DNA of 64,000 bases from Streptantibioticus_C sp963761325 (GTDB taxonomy: Bacteria > Actinomycetota > Actinomycetes > Streptomycetales > Streptomycetaceae), in contig CAVXGZ010000003.1 of assembly GCA_963761325.1 (NCBI GenBank), forward strand, positions 620,001 through 684,000. The letters are read 5' to 3'. The position numbers were made by a program, and so were the translations under genes. Below the pieces are notes generated by a model. The model worked only from the letters and a program-made list of their open reading frames with translations. It did not search any database and had not been told where the DNA came from. Below, one piece after another: positions 1 to 8,251 of this stretch. Numbering within the stretch: the first letter of the stretch is position 1; every line of letters begins with the position of its first letter.

Positions 1-616
1 AGAACTCCACCCGAAGGGGATGCTCCTCGGTCGGCGGGAAGACGTCGAGGATCCCGCCGCGCACCGCGAACTCGCCCCGCTTCTCGACGAGTTCGACCCG
101 CGCGTAGGCCGCCGCGGCCAGTCGTTCCACCACGTCGCCGAGGTCCGCGCTCGTGCCGCCGCGCAGGCTCACCGGCACCAGGTCGCCCAGCCCCTTGACC
201 TGCGGCTGCAGGACGGACCTGATCGGGGCCACCACCACCTTCACCCGGCCGGTCGCGGTGTCCCGCGCGTCCGGGTGGGCCAGCCGGCGCAGCACGGCCA
301 GCCGCCGGCCCACCGTGTCGGAGCGGGGCGACAACCGCTCGTGCGGCAGCGTCTCCCACGCCGGGTACTCCACGACCGCGTCCTGCGGCAGCAGCGAGCG
401 CAGCGCCGCCGCCAGGTCCTCCGCCTCCCGGCCGGTGGCGGTCACCGCGAGTACCGGGCGCTCGGCCCGGGTGGCCAGCGCCGCCAGCACGAAGGGCCGC
501 GCCCCGGGCGGTCCCACCAGGTCCAACGACGGCCGGTTACCGTCCGCAGCGGCCTCGACCGCCTCCGCGAGCGCGGCATCCTTGACAACGACGTCGACCA
601 GCCCGTTCAAGCTCAT
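1..616 (-). CDS. mfd: Transcription-repair coupling factor Mfd, N-terminal part (cut by window edge)
   Basis: Only the first ~205 codons are present, starting MSLNGLVDVVVKDAAL. Mfd recognises RNA polymerase stalled at DNA lesions, removes it by ATP-driven translocation and recruits UvrA. The visible part is the UvrB-like N-terminal module: the stretch around PLLPQDAVVEYPAWETLPHE and the later RGGILDVFPP motif are typical of Mfd/UvrB domain 1. The helicase motifs and the RNA polymerase-binding domain lie beyond the left edge. The gene is transcribed leftward, 100 bases downstream of an ABC exporter operon of the same orientation. Identification is confident from the family motifs and from agreement with the known Streptomyces gene order. 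Confidence 0.93.
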   Translation of the reverse strand, partial: MSLNGLVDVVVKDAALAEAVEAAADGNRPSLDLVGPPGARPFVLAALATRAERPVLAVTATGREAEDLAAALRSLLPQDAVVEYPAWETLPHERLSPRSDTVGRRLAVLRRLAHPDARDTATGRVKVVVAPIRSVLQPQVKGLGDLVPVSLRGGTSADLGDVVERLAAAAYARVELVEKRGEFAVRGGILDVFPPTEEHPLRVEF

Positions 617-717
617 GCCCGCCAGCGTAAACGCTGCCGCCCGGGCGCAGCCGCGCCGCCCGGGTCCCGGGGAGGGGGGACGCGGGCGCCGCGGGTGGTG
701 CGCGGGAGGCGGCCGGG

Positions 718-3291
718 TCAGTCGGTGGCGATGGCGCCCAGGATGTTCATCCGGGAGGCGCGCAGGGCCGGCATGAGCGCGGCGAGCAGGCCGACCAGTG
801 CGGAGCCGACGAAGACCGTGCCGATGGTGGACCAGGGGATCGACAGGGTGCCGAGGCCGTTGAGGGCCAGCAGCTTCTGGGAGGCGATCCCCCAGGCCAT
901 GCCGAGCCCGAGGCCGATCACCGCGCCGAACAGGGCGATGACGACCGACTCCAGCCGGATCATCCGGCGCAGTTGCCGGCGGGAGAGCCCGATGGCCCGC
1001 ATCAGGCCGATCTCCCGGGTGCGTTCGACGACCGACAGGGCGAGGGTGTTCACCACGCCGAGCACGGCGACCACGATGGCCAGCGCGAGCAGTCCCCAGA
1101 CCAGGTCGAGGAGTTGGCTCATCTGCTGGCGCAGCAGGGTCTTGTAGTCGGCCTGGTCGCGCACCTGGACCTGCGGGTAGCGGTGGACGGCCGACTTGAG
1201 CGCCGCGTAGACGTGGTCGACGTCCGTGTGGGCGGCGGCGGTCGCGAAGACCATGACGTCCTGCGGCATGGCGGCGCGGGGGACGTAGGCCGCCGCGGTG
1301 GACAGGCCGATGTACTGCGCGCCCTGGTCGAAGGAGGTGTCCTTCGAGGTGACGGCGTCGATGCGCAGGTCCGCGCTGTGCCCGCCCTCGCGGAAGGTGA
1401 CCCGCAGCCGGTCGCCGACCTTCAGGTGCCGCTTGCCGGCGAAGGTCTGGCCGACGGTGATGCCGCCGGAGCGGTACGCGGCCGACACGCTGCCGGAGAC
1501 CACCGGGACCCGCAGGTCCTGGGCGTAGGTGGGCGAGGTGGCGGTCAGGTCGCTGTCGGTCCTCGTGCCGTCCGGCAGCGTCAGGACGACCGGCAGCTCC
1601 TTGTAGTCCGTGACGTGGCCGAGGCCGTGGGTGGCCTTGATGGCGGCGACGATGTCCGGGGTGAAACCGCCGGTCTGGGTCTGGATGATGAAGTCCGCGC
1701 CGACCGACTTGTCGATCTCCTGGCTGGCCGAGGCGACCAGCGAGGAGCCGACGACCGACAGGCCGGAGACGAGCGCGAGCCCGATCATCAGGGCGGCGGC
1801 GGTGGCGCCGGTGCGCCGCGGGTTGCGCAGCGCGTTGCGCTGCGCCATCCGGCCGACCGGGCCGAACGGCCGCAGGGTGACGGTGCCCAGGACCCGTATG
1901 ACGCCGGCCGCCAGCAGCGGGCCGATGACGACGAAGCCGATCAGGGTGAGCAGCACGCCGACCGCGAGGTAGGCGCTGCCGGTCTTGGGCACCGAGGCGC
2001 GGGCCGCGGCGAACAGCGCGCCGCCGCCGGCCGCGGTGACCACCAGGCCGAGGATGCTGCGCAGCACGGTGGAGCGGACGCCGGCCTGCCCGCCGGTGGC
2101 GTCGCGCAGCGCGGCCATCGGGGAGACCTTGCCGGCCCGCCGGGCGGGCAGGTAGGCGGAGATCAGGGTGACGACGACGCCGACGATCGCGCCGGCCACC
2201 GGGGTGCGCGCCTTGAAGGTGATCTGCGAGGTGTCCAGGTGCATGCCGAAGGCGTTCATCAGGTTCATCAGGCCGACGGCGATGCCGAGGCCGGCCGCGA
2301 TGCCGGCCGCCGAGCCGAGCACGCCGAGGATGACCGCCTCGATGAGCACCGACCGGTTGACCTGGCGGCGGCTGGCGCCCAGCGCCCGCATCAGGCCGAT
2401 CTCCCGGGTGCGCTGCGCGACCAGCATGGAGAAGGTGTTGACGATCAGGAAGATGCCGACCAGGACCGCGATGCCGGCGAAGCCGAGCATGGCGTCCTTC
2501 ATGACCCCGAGGAAGCCGGAGACGCTGGACTTGTCGGCCGCGGCGGCCTCCGCCTTGGTCTGCGCGGTGTAGTGGCTGCCGAGCGCGGCGATCGCCTGCC
2601 GCTTGAGCGCGGCGTTGGAGCGGGTGCCGTCGCCGTAGGCGTCGGCCTCGGTGAACACGCCCGTCTCGCCGAGCAGTTCGTGCTGCGCGGTCGGGGTGTC
2701 GAGGAAGACCAGGGTGGCGCCCGGGTTGGTGGTGCGGAAGGTGGCGATGCCGCTGACCGTCTCGTGGAACGTGCCGTGCGCGTCCATGATCTCGATCGGG
2801 TCGCCGATGCCGACGTGCGTGCGGGCGGCGGTGTCGGCGTCGAGCATCACCTGGCCGGCGCCCCTGGGCGCGTGGCCGGAGGTGATGGTCAGCGAGGGGC
2901 GCGGCGAGACCCACCAGTTGCTGGCGATGGTCGGGGCGCCGGAGGTCGGGCCGATGTTCTTGTCGTCACGCGGGTCGACGACGGTGACCGCCTCGATCTG
3001 CACCGATCCGCGGACCGCCTTGATGCCGGGTTCGGCGGCGAGCCGGCCGAGCACCGAGGCCGGCAGGGTGGCCGCCGCGGCGCCGCCGCCCTGGGCGGGC
3101 TGGGACTTGGGCTGCACGGTGAGGTCGGCGGCCGTGGTGTCGAACAGCTTGTTGAAGGTGGCGTTGACGGTGTCGGTGAACACCAGCGTGCCGCAGACGA
3201 AGGCCACCGAGAGCACGATGGCCACCGCGGACAGCACCATCCGGCCCTTGTGCGCGAAGAAGTTGCGCAGCGAGGTCTTCCAGACGGTCAC
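718..3291 (-). CDS. MacB/FtsX-type ABC transporter permease
   Basis: 857-residue inner-membrane permease of an ABC exporter. It has an N-terminal transmembrane helix (residues ~17-38), a large extracytoplasmic MacB-like domain, a first FtsX core (~265-395) containing the coupling sequence REIGLMRALGASRRQV, further helices, and a second FtsX core (~725-857) with REIGLMRAIGLSRRQL. The two repeats of the cytoplasmic coupling motif are the hallmark of this double-FtsX family. The GTG start overlaps the stop of the ATPase gene as GTGA (3288-3291), so the two are translationally coupled. The reading frame stays open upstream, but that part is the ATPase gene in another frame. The exported substrate cannot be inferred; lipids, peptides or lipoproteins are usual for the family. 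Confidence 0.92.
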   Translation of the reverse strand: MTVWKTSLRNFFAHKGRMVLSAVAIVLSVAFVCGTLVFTDTVNATFNKLFDTTAADLTVQPKSQPAQGGGAAAATLPASVLGRLAAEPGIKAVRGSVQIEAVTVVDPRDDKNIGPTSGAPTIASNWWVSPRPSLTITSGHAPRGAGQVMLDADTAARTHVGIGDPIEIMDAHGTFHETVSGIATFRTTNPGATLVFLDTPTAQHELLGETGVFTEADAYGDGTRSNAALKRQAIAALGSHYTAQTKAEAAAADKSSVSGFLGVMKDAMLGFAGIAVLVGIFLIVNTFSMLVAQRTREIGLMRALGASRRQVNRSVLIEAVILGVLGSAAGIAAGLGIAVGLMNLMNAFGMHLDTSQITFKARTPVAGAIVGVVVTLISAYLPARRAGKVSPMAALRDATGGQAGVRSTVLRSILGLVVTAAGGGALFAAARASVPKTGSAYLAVGVLLTLIGFVVIGPLLAAGVIRVLGTVTLRPFGPVGRMAQRNALRNPRRTGATAAALMIGLALVSGLSVVGSSLVASASQEIDKSVGADFIIQTQTGGFTPDIVAAIKATHGLGHVTDYKELPVVLTLPDGTRTDSDLTATSPTYAQDLRVPVVSGSVSAAYRSGGITVGQTFAGKRHLKVGDRLRVTFREGGHSADLRIDAVTSKDTSFDQGAQYIGLSTAAAYVPRAAMPQDVMVFATAAAHTDVDHVYAALKSAVHRYPQVQVRDQADYKTLLRQQMSQLLDLVWGLLALAIVVAVLGVVNTLALSVVERTREIGLMRAIGLSRRQLRRMIRLESVVIALFGAVIGLGLGMAWGIASQKLLALNGLGTLSIPWSTIGTVFVGSALVGLLAALMPALRASRMNILGAIATD

Positions 3292-4079
3292 GACGTCCTC
3301 CCGCGGGCGTCGAAGGTCGTCATGCGCTCCAGGACCTGCTCGGCGGTCGGGTCGGCCATGTCGTCGACTATCCGGCCGTCGGCGAGGTAGAGGACGCGGT
3401 CGGCGTAGGAGGCGGCCAGCGGGTCGTGGGTGACCATGACGATGGTCTGGCCCAGGTCGTCGACCGAGCGGCGCAGGAAGCCGAGGATCTCCGCGCCGGC
3501 CCGCGAGTCGAGGTTTCCGGTGGGCTCGTCGCCGAAGATGATCTCCGGGCGGGCGGCGAGCGCCCGGGCGACCGCGACCCGCTGCTGCTGGCCGCCGGAC
3601 AGCTGGGTGGGCCGGTGCTTGAGCCGGGAGCCGAGGCCCACCGTCTCCACCACGGTGGTCAGCCACTCCTTGTCGGCCTTGCGGCCGGCGATGTCCATCG
3701 GGAGCGTGATGTTCTCGATGGCGTTGAGGGTGGGCAGCAGGTTGAACGACTGGAAGATGAAGCCGATCTGGTCGCGGCGCAGCCGGGTGAGCTGCTTGTC
3801 CTTCAGGCCGGTGATCTCCGTCTCGCCGACCCAGATGCGCCCGGAGGTGACGGTGTCGAGCCCGGCCAGGCAGTGCATCAGGGTGGACTTGCCGGATCCC
3901 GACGGGCCCATGATCGCGGTGAACCGGCCGCGGGCGATGTCCACGTCCACCGCGTCGAGGGCGACGACCCGCGTCTCCTCGGTGCTGCCGTAGGACTTGG
4001 TCACCTGACGGGCCCTCGCGGCGACGGCTGTGCGTCCTCCACTGCCGCCCGCCCGGGGAAGTGATACAGCCGTGGTCAC
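3288..4079 (-). CDS. MacB/LolD-type ABC transporter ATP-binding protein
   Basis: 263-residue ATPase that pairs with the downstream permease. Motifs are in the expected order: Walker A GPSGSGKST (~60-68), Q-loop in FIFQSFNLLP, ABC signature LSGGQQQRVAVARAL, Walker B IIFGDEPTGNLD and the switch histidine in VMVTHDP. The GNLDS sequence after Walker B is typical of the MacB/LolD subfamily. The first ~25 residues are a non-conserved tail. It is the first gene of a two-gene operon, with a 454-base non-coding stretch upstream holding its likely promoter. Confidence 0.95.
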   Translation of the reverse strand: MTTAVSLPRAGGSGGRTAVAARARQVTKSYGSTEETRVVALDAVDVDIARGRFTAIMGPSGSGKSTLMHCLAGLDTVTSGRIWVGETEITGLKDKQLTRLRRDQIGFIFQSFNLLPTLNAIENITLPMDIAGRKADKEWLTTVVETVGLGSRLKHRPTQLSGGQQQRVAVARALAARPEIIFGDEPTGNLDSRAGAEILGFLRRSVDDLGQTIVMVTHDPLAASYADRVLYLADGRIVDDMADPTAEQVLERMTTFDARGRTS

Positions 4080-4310
4080 GTCGAGTCTCCTGTGGTGTCG
4101 GTGGTCGCGCTGGATGCGTCTTCAGCGTGCTGGACGCGGTGCACGGACGCGATGGGGCACAGCGCCGGATCGGGCAGGGGGATATCCCCACCCCGGCCGT
4201 CTGCTTCCCGGTCCCCCCGTGTCGCTTTCGGTTGCACCAGGCTAGTGAACGCGGGGTCGCGCACTCGTCCTCCGACGGGACGAACCGCAGGTAGGAGTAA
4301 GGATGAGGGA

Positions 4311-4322
4311 CCCCCTAGGGGG
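4311..4322. promoter_or_regulatory. Perfect 12-bp palindrome CCCCCTAGGGGG
   Basis: A self-complementary 12-mer containing the rare CTAG tetranucleotide, 232 bases upstream of the ABC-exporter ATPase start. It could be an operator for an unidentified dimeric regulator. No adjacent regulator gene is available to suggest a partner. Confidence 0.3.
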
Positions 4323-4431
4323 CGAAGCCGACCGCCCCGGGGATCGGGCGGCATGGACGGCCGCACCCGGGGTAGCCGGACTCTCGGTGGTGACCGGGAA
4401 GGGCGGGCGCGGCGGCCGGCCCGGCGGGCGG

Positions 4432-4448
4432 CCGGACCAGTGGTCCGG
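4432..4448 (-). terminator. Inverted repeat CCGGACCA-G-TGGTCCGG, probable terminator
   Basis: 8-bp perfect arms around one base, ~85 bases downstream of the stop of the coiled-coil protein gene (leftward). GC-rich hairpins without a U-tract are common actinomycete terminators. An operator role is the alternative. Confidence 0.4.
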
Positions 4449-4533
4449 CGGCCGGGCCGGGCGCCGCGCCCGGATCCGGCCGCGGCGCGGCGGCCTTCGG
4501 CGGCGCCACCGCCCCCCGATACGTGCCCCTGAC

Positions 4534-5469
4534 CTACTCCGCCGCGTCCTCGGGGTACTCGGGGTACTCGCCGTACTCGGACTGCTCCGGGGGGAGCGTG
4601 CGGCCGGTCAGGGTGGACAGGCTGGTGCGCACGTGGGCGAGGTGCGAGCGGATCTCGTCGCGGTTCGCCTCGTGGGCGCGCAGCGCGCGCTCGCTCTCCT
4701 GCTGGACGCGCTCCTCGGTGGAGTGGGCCTGGGCGATCAGCTCGGAGGCGTGCGCCTCGGCCTGCGCCTGCATGCGGCGGGCGTGCTCGTGCGCGTCGGC
4801 GTGGCCCTGCTGGGCTTCGGACAGCAGCCGCTCGGCGCGCGTCATGAGTTCGCCGAGCCGGCCGTCGATGTCGGCCTCGCGCTCGGCGAGTTCGCGCTCC
4901 AGCGCGTCGAGGCGGTTGCGCTGCTCCTTCTCCAGCTCCGCGAGGCTGCGGGCGATGTCCTGGCGGACCCCGTCGAGCGCCCGTTCGGCGTCGGCGTCCA
5001 GCCGGACGGCCTCCGCGCGGGCGGCGCCCAGGTACTCGCCGGCCCGGCGGCGGGCCGCCTCGTGGATGCCCTGGGCCGCCTCGTCCGCGGCGCCCAGGCA
5101 GACGTCGGCGTCGGCACGGGCCCGGTCGCGCAGCGCGCGGGCGTCCCGCTCGGCGGCCTCGTAGATGCCGCGGGCGGCCGCCTCGCCGCGGTCGGTCACG
5201 TCGGCCGCCTCGGCCTCGACCTGGCGGAACAGCTCCTGGGCGCCCTCGCCGAGCGCCTCGTAGCTGGCCGGGCCCATCGCCTCGGAGGCGGAGCGCAGCG
5301 AGGCGGCCTCGGCCTCCATCTCGTTGGCGAGCACGGTGAGCCGGGCCGCACGTTCCCAGGCGGCGTCGCGCTCCTCGGACAGGCCGGCGACGTGCGCGTC
5401 GACCTGGTCGGGGTGGTAGCCACGGCCGCGGGCCACGTTGAAGCCTTCGGGGGTCACCGACTGAGCCAT
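4534..5469 (-). CDS. Coiled-coil DivIVA/FilP-like cytoskeletal protein ('cellulose-binding protein' family)
   Basis: 311 residues, almost entirely charged heptad-rich coiled coil (Ala/Glu/Arg/Leu) from ~30 to ~290. The N-terminal segment VTPEGFNVARGRGYHPDQVDAHV resembles the membrane-binding start of DivIVA-family proteins. The acidic tail has the repeat YGEYPEYPED. Relatives in Streptomyces are often annotated as cellulose-binding proteins after AbpS, whose homologue FilP is an intermediate-filament-like protein, so a structural role in polar growth is the likeliest inference. The ATG start follows AAGGGGCAGGGC. It is a single gene with an AT-rich promoter region upstream (5470-5565). Confidence 0.75.
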   Translation of the reverse strand: MAQSVTPEGFNVARGRGYHPDQVDAHVAGLSEERDAAWERAARLTVLANEMEAEAASLRSASEAMGPASYEALGEGAQELFRQVEAEAADVTDRGEAAARGIYEAAERDARALRDRARADADVCLGAADEAAQGIHEAARRRAGEYLGAARAEAVRLDADAERALDGVRQDIARSLAELEKEQRNRLDALERELAEREADIDGRLGELMTRAERLLSEAQQGHADAHEHARRMQAQAEAHASELIAQAHSTEERVQQESERALRAHEANRDEIRSHLAHVRTSLSTLTGRTLPPEQSEYGEYPEYPEDAAE

Positions 5470-5547
5470 GCCCTGCCCCTTCTCCGAATGCCGAATGCCA
5501 GGCCGGCGGATCGTCCGCCGACCACGGTTCGCCGCCCCTTTTTAACT

Positions 5548-5562
5548 TATTTGGGCCAAATA
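5548..5562. promoter_or_regulatory. Palindrome TATTTGGGCCAAATA in the promoter region of the coiled-coil gene
   Basis: 7-bp perfect arms around a central G, inside one of the few AT-rich patches of the window and ~79 bases upstream of the coiled-coil gene's ATG. The position fits an operator or promoter element. The binding protein is unknown. Confidence 0.4.
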
Positions 5563-5565
5563 TGC

Positions 5566-5582
5566 ACGGGCGCAACGCCCGT
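5566..5582 (-). terminator. Hairpin ACGGGCG-CAA-CGCCCGT downstream of the deaminase/SUKH gene
   Basis: 7-bp perfect arms with a 3-base loop, ~50 bases past the stop of the large deaminase fusion gene (leftward), followed by AT-rich DNA. Probable terminator of the toxin/immunity operon. Confidence 0.5.
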
Positions 5583-5632
5583 TGCGGAGCCTCCTACCCG
5601 AGATTCACCCTCGCACCGGCCATCCGTCCCGA

Positions 5633-8251
5633 CTACAGCAGCCCGTCCCACATCTGCTCCAGCAGCACCGCCCACCAGTGGTCCGGCGAGGCCAGCGCGC
5701 CCGGGTCGAGCGCGGCCAACTGCGCCTGGAAGTCGACCGTCCAGCGTCCCGCCTGGTCCGGGGTGAGCCCCAGCCGCAGCCGCCACATCCGGCCGAGCAG
5801 CGCCAGGCAGCGGGCGAACTCCGGCAGCGAGGAGTTGACGAACTGCGCCGGACTCGCCGGCGCGCCCGGCACCGCCTCCAACGGCACGGCCATGATGTGC
5901 GCGGTGCCGTACTGCACGCACAGCTGCCGGCCGAAGTCGTTGCCCATCACCAGGTAGGAGCCGGCGTCGGGCGCGGCGGCCACCCCGCGTTCGGCGGCCA
6001 CCTCGGCGAGCGTCGGCACCGGCATGCCGGGCTGCGCGCGGGCCCAGAAGAACGGCCCGAAGTCCACCGGCAGCCCGGACCACACCAGCGTCTGGGCGAC
6101 GATGTCCGGCACGCCCTGCCGGGCCACCGCGCGCTGGTCGAAGCGGAAGACCGCCTGCGGCCCGAACGCCTGCGCCAGCTCGTGCCCGATGCCGTCCAGC
6201 GGGATCGCCGGCAGCTGCTGCACCTGGCCGGGCCCCGGCAGCGGCACCCGCTGCGGACGCGGCCTGGCCGGACCGTCGGCGACCTGCGCCAACTCGCCCT
6301 GGTGGGTGAGCAGATGCTGCACGCCCTGCTGGCGCGACGCGTGGTCGCGGCCGTAGGGCGCGGTGTGGCTGACCCGCACCTGCGGCCAGGTCTCCCGGAT
6401 CATCCGGGCGCAGTAACCGCCCGGCAGGTCGCAGGACTCCAACTCGGTGTGCAGTTCCAGCACCTGTTGCGGCGGCACGTTCAACGTCCGCAGCTCGTGC
6501 AGTATCTGCCACTCCGGGTGCGGGGTGCCCGGCGCGCTGCGCCGGATGATCTGCTGCTCGGAGCCGTCGGACGCCCGGTAGCGCAGCACGGCCATGTAGC
6601 CGGGACCGACCACCGGCACGCCCTGCGGCGGCTGCGGGTAGCCGTAGGCGCCGCCGGGCGGAGGCGGCGGGGGCGCCATGCCCATCGGTGCCATGGGTGC
6701 CATCGGGCCCGCCGGTCCCATGGGTCCGGGCGGCGGTCCGGGCGGCGCCATCGGTCCCATCGGCCCGGGCGGAGGCGGCGGCAACCCGGGGCCGCCGACC
6801 GGCGGACCCGCGGGCGGACCGGGCGGCGGGGGCGCCATGCCCGGCGGGTGACCGCCCGGGCGGGCGAGCATCGTGGCGGCGGCGTGCGGATCGCCGGGCG
6901 CCGGGGGCGGCGGGGCGGCCGGGCCGGGGGCGCCGGGCATCTGAGGCATGCCGGGCGCGGGCGGCGGGGGCGGCGGTGCGCCGGGGCCGGCCGCGGGCGG
7001 GCCGCCGGGCCGGGCGAGCATCGTCGCGGCGGCGTGCGGGTCGCTCCCGCCGCCCGGGGTGCCGGGCGCGGGGGGGGGCGGCGGCGTGGCGGGCCCGTTG
7101 CCGAGCGGGACGTCGCCGAGCACCGGGACGAGTTGGGTGGGCACGTAGCCCATGGCGGGCGACGGGGACGCGCCGGGCGGCCGCGGCGGCGCGGGCGGTC
7201 CGGGCGGGCCGGGGCGGTTGGCCCGCGGCGGCAGCGATCCGCCGGGCACCGCCTTGGCCGTCTCGGCGTCCGCGATGTCGGCCGCACCGGGCGCGGGCAC
7301 CGGCAGCCCGGCCGGCGGCGTGAAGTCGAAGGCGGGACCGCTCGGCGGCGGCAGCGGCGGGCCGGCGGGCGCGGGCGCCGGGGGCGGCGCGGCGGCAGCG
7401 GCACCGGGCGGCGGCGTCGGGGGGACCGGCGGCGCGGGCGGCGCCATCGCCCAGTCCGGGACCGGCGGCTCCGGCTCGTCGGGACCGTCGGACTCCTGGG
7501 AGGCGTCGCGGCCGTCCGGGTCGACGGCCGGGGCGACCGAGGTCGCGGGCAGCCCGCTGCCGCCCGGCAGCAGCGCGGTCCTGGCCTCGGAACGCTCGCT
7601 GGGCGCCGGCGCCTCGTCGTCGCCGTCGAAGCCGCTGATCGCCGGCGGCGGCAGCGATGAATCGCCCTGCGCGCCACCGGTGTTGGTGTCCGACCAGCCG
7701 ACCGCGCCGGTGGGCCGGCCGGAGGTGTCCTGGCCCGCCCACGGGGTGGCCGAGGACGGCACCTGCGGCACCGCGACCTCGGAGGTCGCGCCGACCGGTC
7801 CGGCCGGGTCCGCGGCGGCCGGCTCCGGTGAGGCGGCGGGCGCGGCGGGCGCGCGGTGGTCGGGTATGCCGAGCTTGTCGGCGGCGTCCTGCAGCCACTG
7901 CGGCGGGGTGAGCAGGAAGGAGGTGGCCTCCAGGTCGATGCGCGGCGGCCGCGGTGCGGCGGGCTGCGGCTCCTGGTCCGCGGCGGCGCCGTACTGCGCC
8001 TGGTAGCAGCGGACCACCTCCTCGACCGGCAGCGCGGGCCACACGGTGGTCACGCCGTCGTGCGCGATGACCAGCCGGCAGCCGCCGCTGTCGGAGGTGG
8101 GGCCGTCCGCGCGGTCCTGCGCCCACACGACGTAGCCGAGGTCGAACTCGGTGATCCGCGCCTCGCGGCGTTCGTTGCCGGGGACCCCGCCGTTGACCCA
8201 GCTCTCGGCGCGCTCTTGCGCCTGCGCCAACGTCACCACTGGCCGACTCAC
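5633..8251 (-). CDS. Multidomain protein: Imm35/YrhB-like domain, Pro-rich linker, nucleic acid/nucleotide deaminase domain, SUKH-4 domain
   Basis: 872 residues. Residues 1-~90 resemble the Imm35/YrhB immunity fold (EARITEFDLGYVVWAQ). Residues ~130-545 are a Pro/Gly/Ala linker that carries DPHAAATMLARPGG twice. Residues ~550-690 resemble the deaminase domain of polymorphic toxins, with an HPE motif (~577) and a CDLPGGYC pair (~604-611) as candidate zinc and catalytic residues. Residues ~695-872 resemble a SUKH-4 immunity domain (YLVMGNDFGRQLCVQYGTAHIMAVPLE). The GTG start overlaps the upstream gene's TGA (8248-8251), so translation is coupled. No signal peptide or secretion-type N-terminal domain is present, which suggests a cytoplasmic protein. 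Domain names rest on motif recall, not a search; function is unproven. Confidence 0.75.
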   Translation of the reverse strand: MSRPVVTLAQAQERAESWVNGGVPGNERREARITEFDLGYVVWAQDRADGPTSDSGGCRLVIAHDGVTTVWPALPVEEVVRCYQAQYGAAADQEPQPAAPRPPRIDLEATSFLLTPPQWLQDAADKLGIPDHRAPAAPAASPEPAAADPAGPVGATSEVAVPQVPSSATPWAGQDTSGRPTGAVGWSDTNTGGAQGDSSLPPPAISGFDGDDEAPAPSERSEARTALLPGGSGLPATSVAPAVDPDGRDASQESDGPDEPEPPVPDWAMAPPAPPVPPTPPPGAAAAAPPPAPAPAGPPLPPPSGPAFDFTPPAGLPVPAPGAADIADAETAKAVPGGSLPPRANRPGPPGPPAPPRPPGASPSPAMGYVPTQLVPVLGDVPLGNGPATPPPPPAPGTPGGGSDPHAAATMLARPGGPPAAGPGAPPPPPPAPGMPQMPGAPGPAAPPPPAPGDPHAAATMLARPGGHPPGMAPPPPGPPAGPPVGGPGLPPPPPGPMGPMAPPGPPPGPMGPAGPMAPMAPMGMAPPPPPPGGAYGYPQPPQGVPVVGPGYMAVLRYRASDGSEQQIIRRSAPGTPHPEWQILHELRTLNVPPQQVLELHTELESCDLPGGYCARMIRETWPQVRVSHTAPYGRDHASRQQGVQHLLTHQGELAQVADGPARPRPQRVPLPGPGQVQQLPAIPLDGIGHELAQAFGPQAVFRFDQRAVARQGVPDIVAQTLVWSGLPVDFGPFFWARAQPGMPVPTLAEVAAERGVAAAPDAGSYLVMGNDFGRQLCVQYGTAHIMAVPLEAVPGAPASPAQFVNSSLPEFARCLALLGRMWRLRLGLTPDQAGRWTVDFQAQLAALDPGALASPDHWWAVLLEQMWDGLL
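6861..7043 (-). repeat. Two copies of a 33-bp repeat encoding the ATMLARPGG motif
   Basis: Copies at 6861-6893 and 7011-7043, 150 bases apart with two or three mismatches, inside the Pro-rich linker of the deaminase fusion. Each copy specifies most of DPHAAATMLARPGG, the only non-proline conserved patch in the linker. Confidence 0.7.

Larger units (their letters stand above)
4080..4533. other. Non-coding stretch upstream of the ABC exporter operon
   Basis: 454 bases without a supportable gene, between two leftward genes. It should hold the 3' end of the coiled-coil gene transcript and the promoter of the ABC exporter. Two symmetrical sequences stand out and are listed separately: a GC-rich inverted repeat at 4432-4448 and a 12-bp perfect palindrome at 4311-4322. 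A 64-codon minus-strand frame at 4315-4509 is only Pro/Ala/Gly and looks like chance coding in GC-rich DNA. Confidence 0.6.

Noticed and set aside
617..717. GC hairpin candidates between permease and mfd
   Set aside because: Arms of 7-8 bp formed by repeated CCCGGG; not clearly above background in such GC-rich DNA.
4315..4509. 64-codon minus-strand frame in the non-coding stretch before the ABC exporter
   Set aside because: Only Pro/Ala/Gly, no RBS and no recognisable family; typical chance frame in GC-rich DNA.
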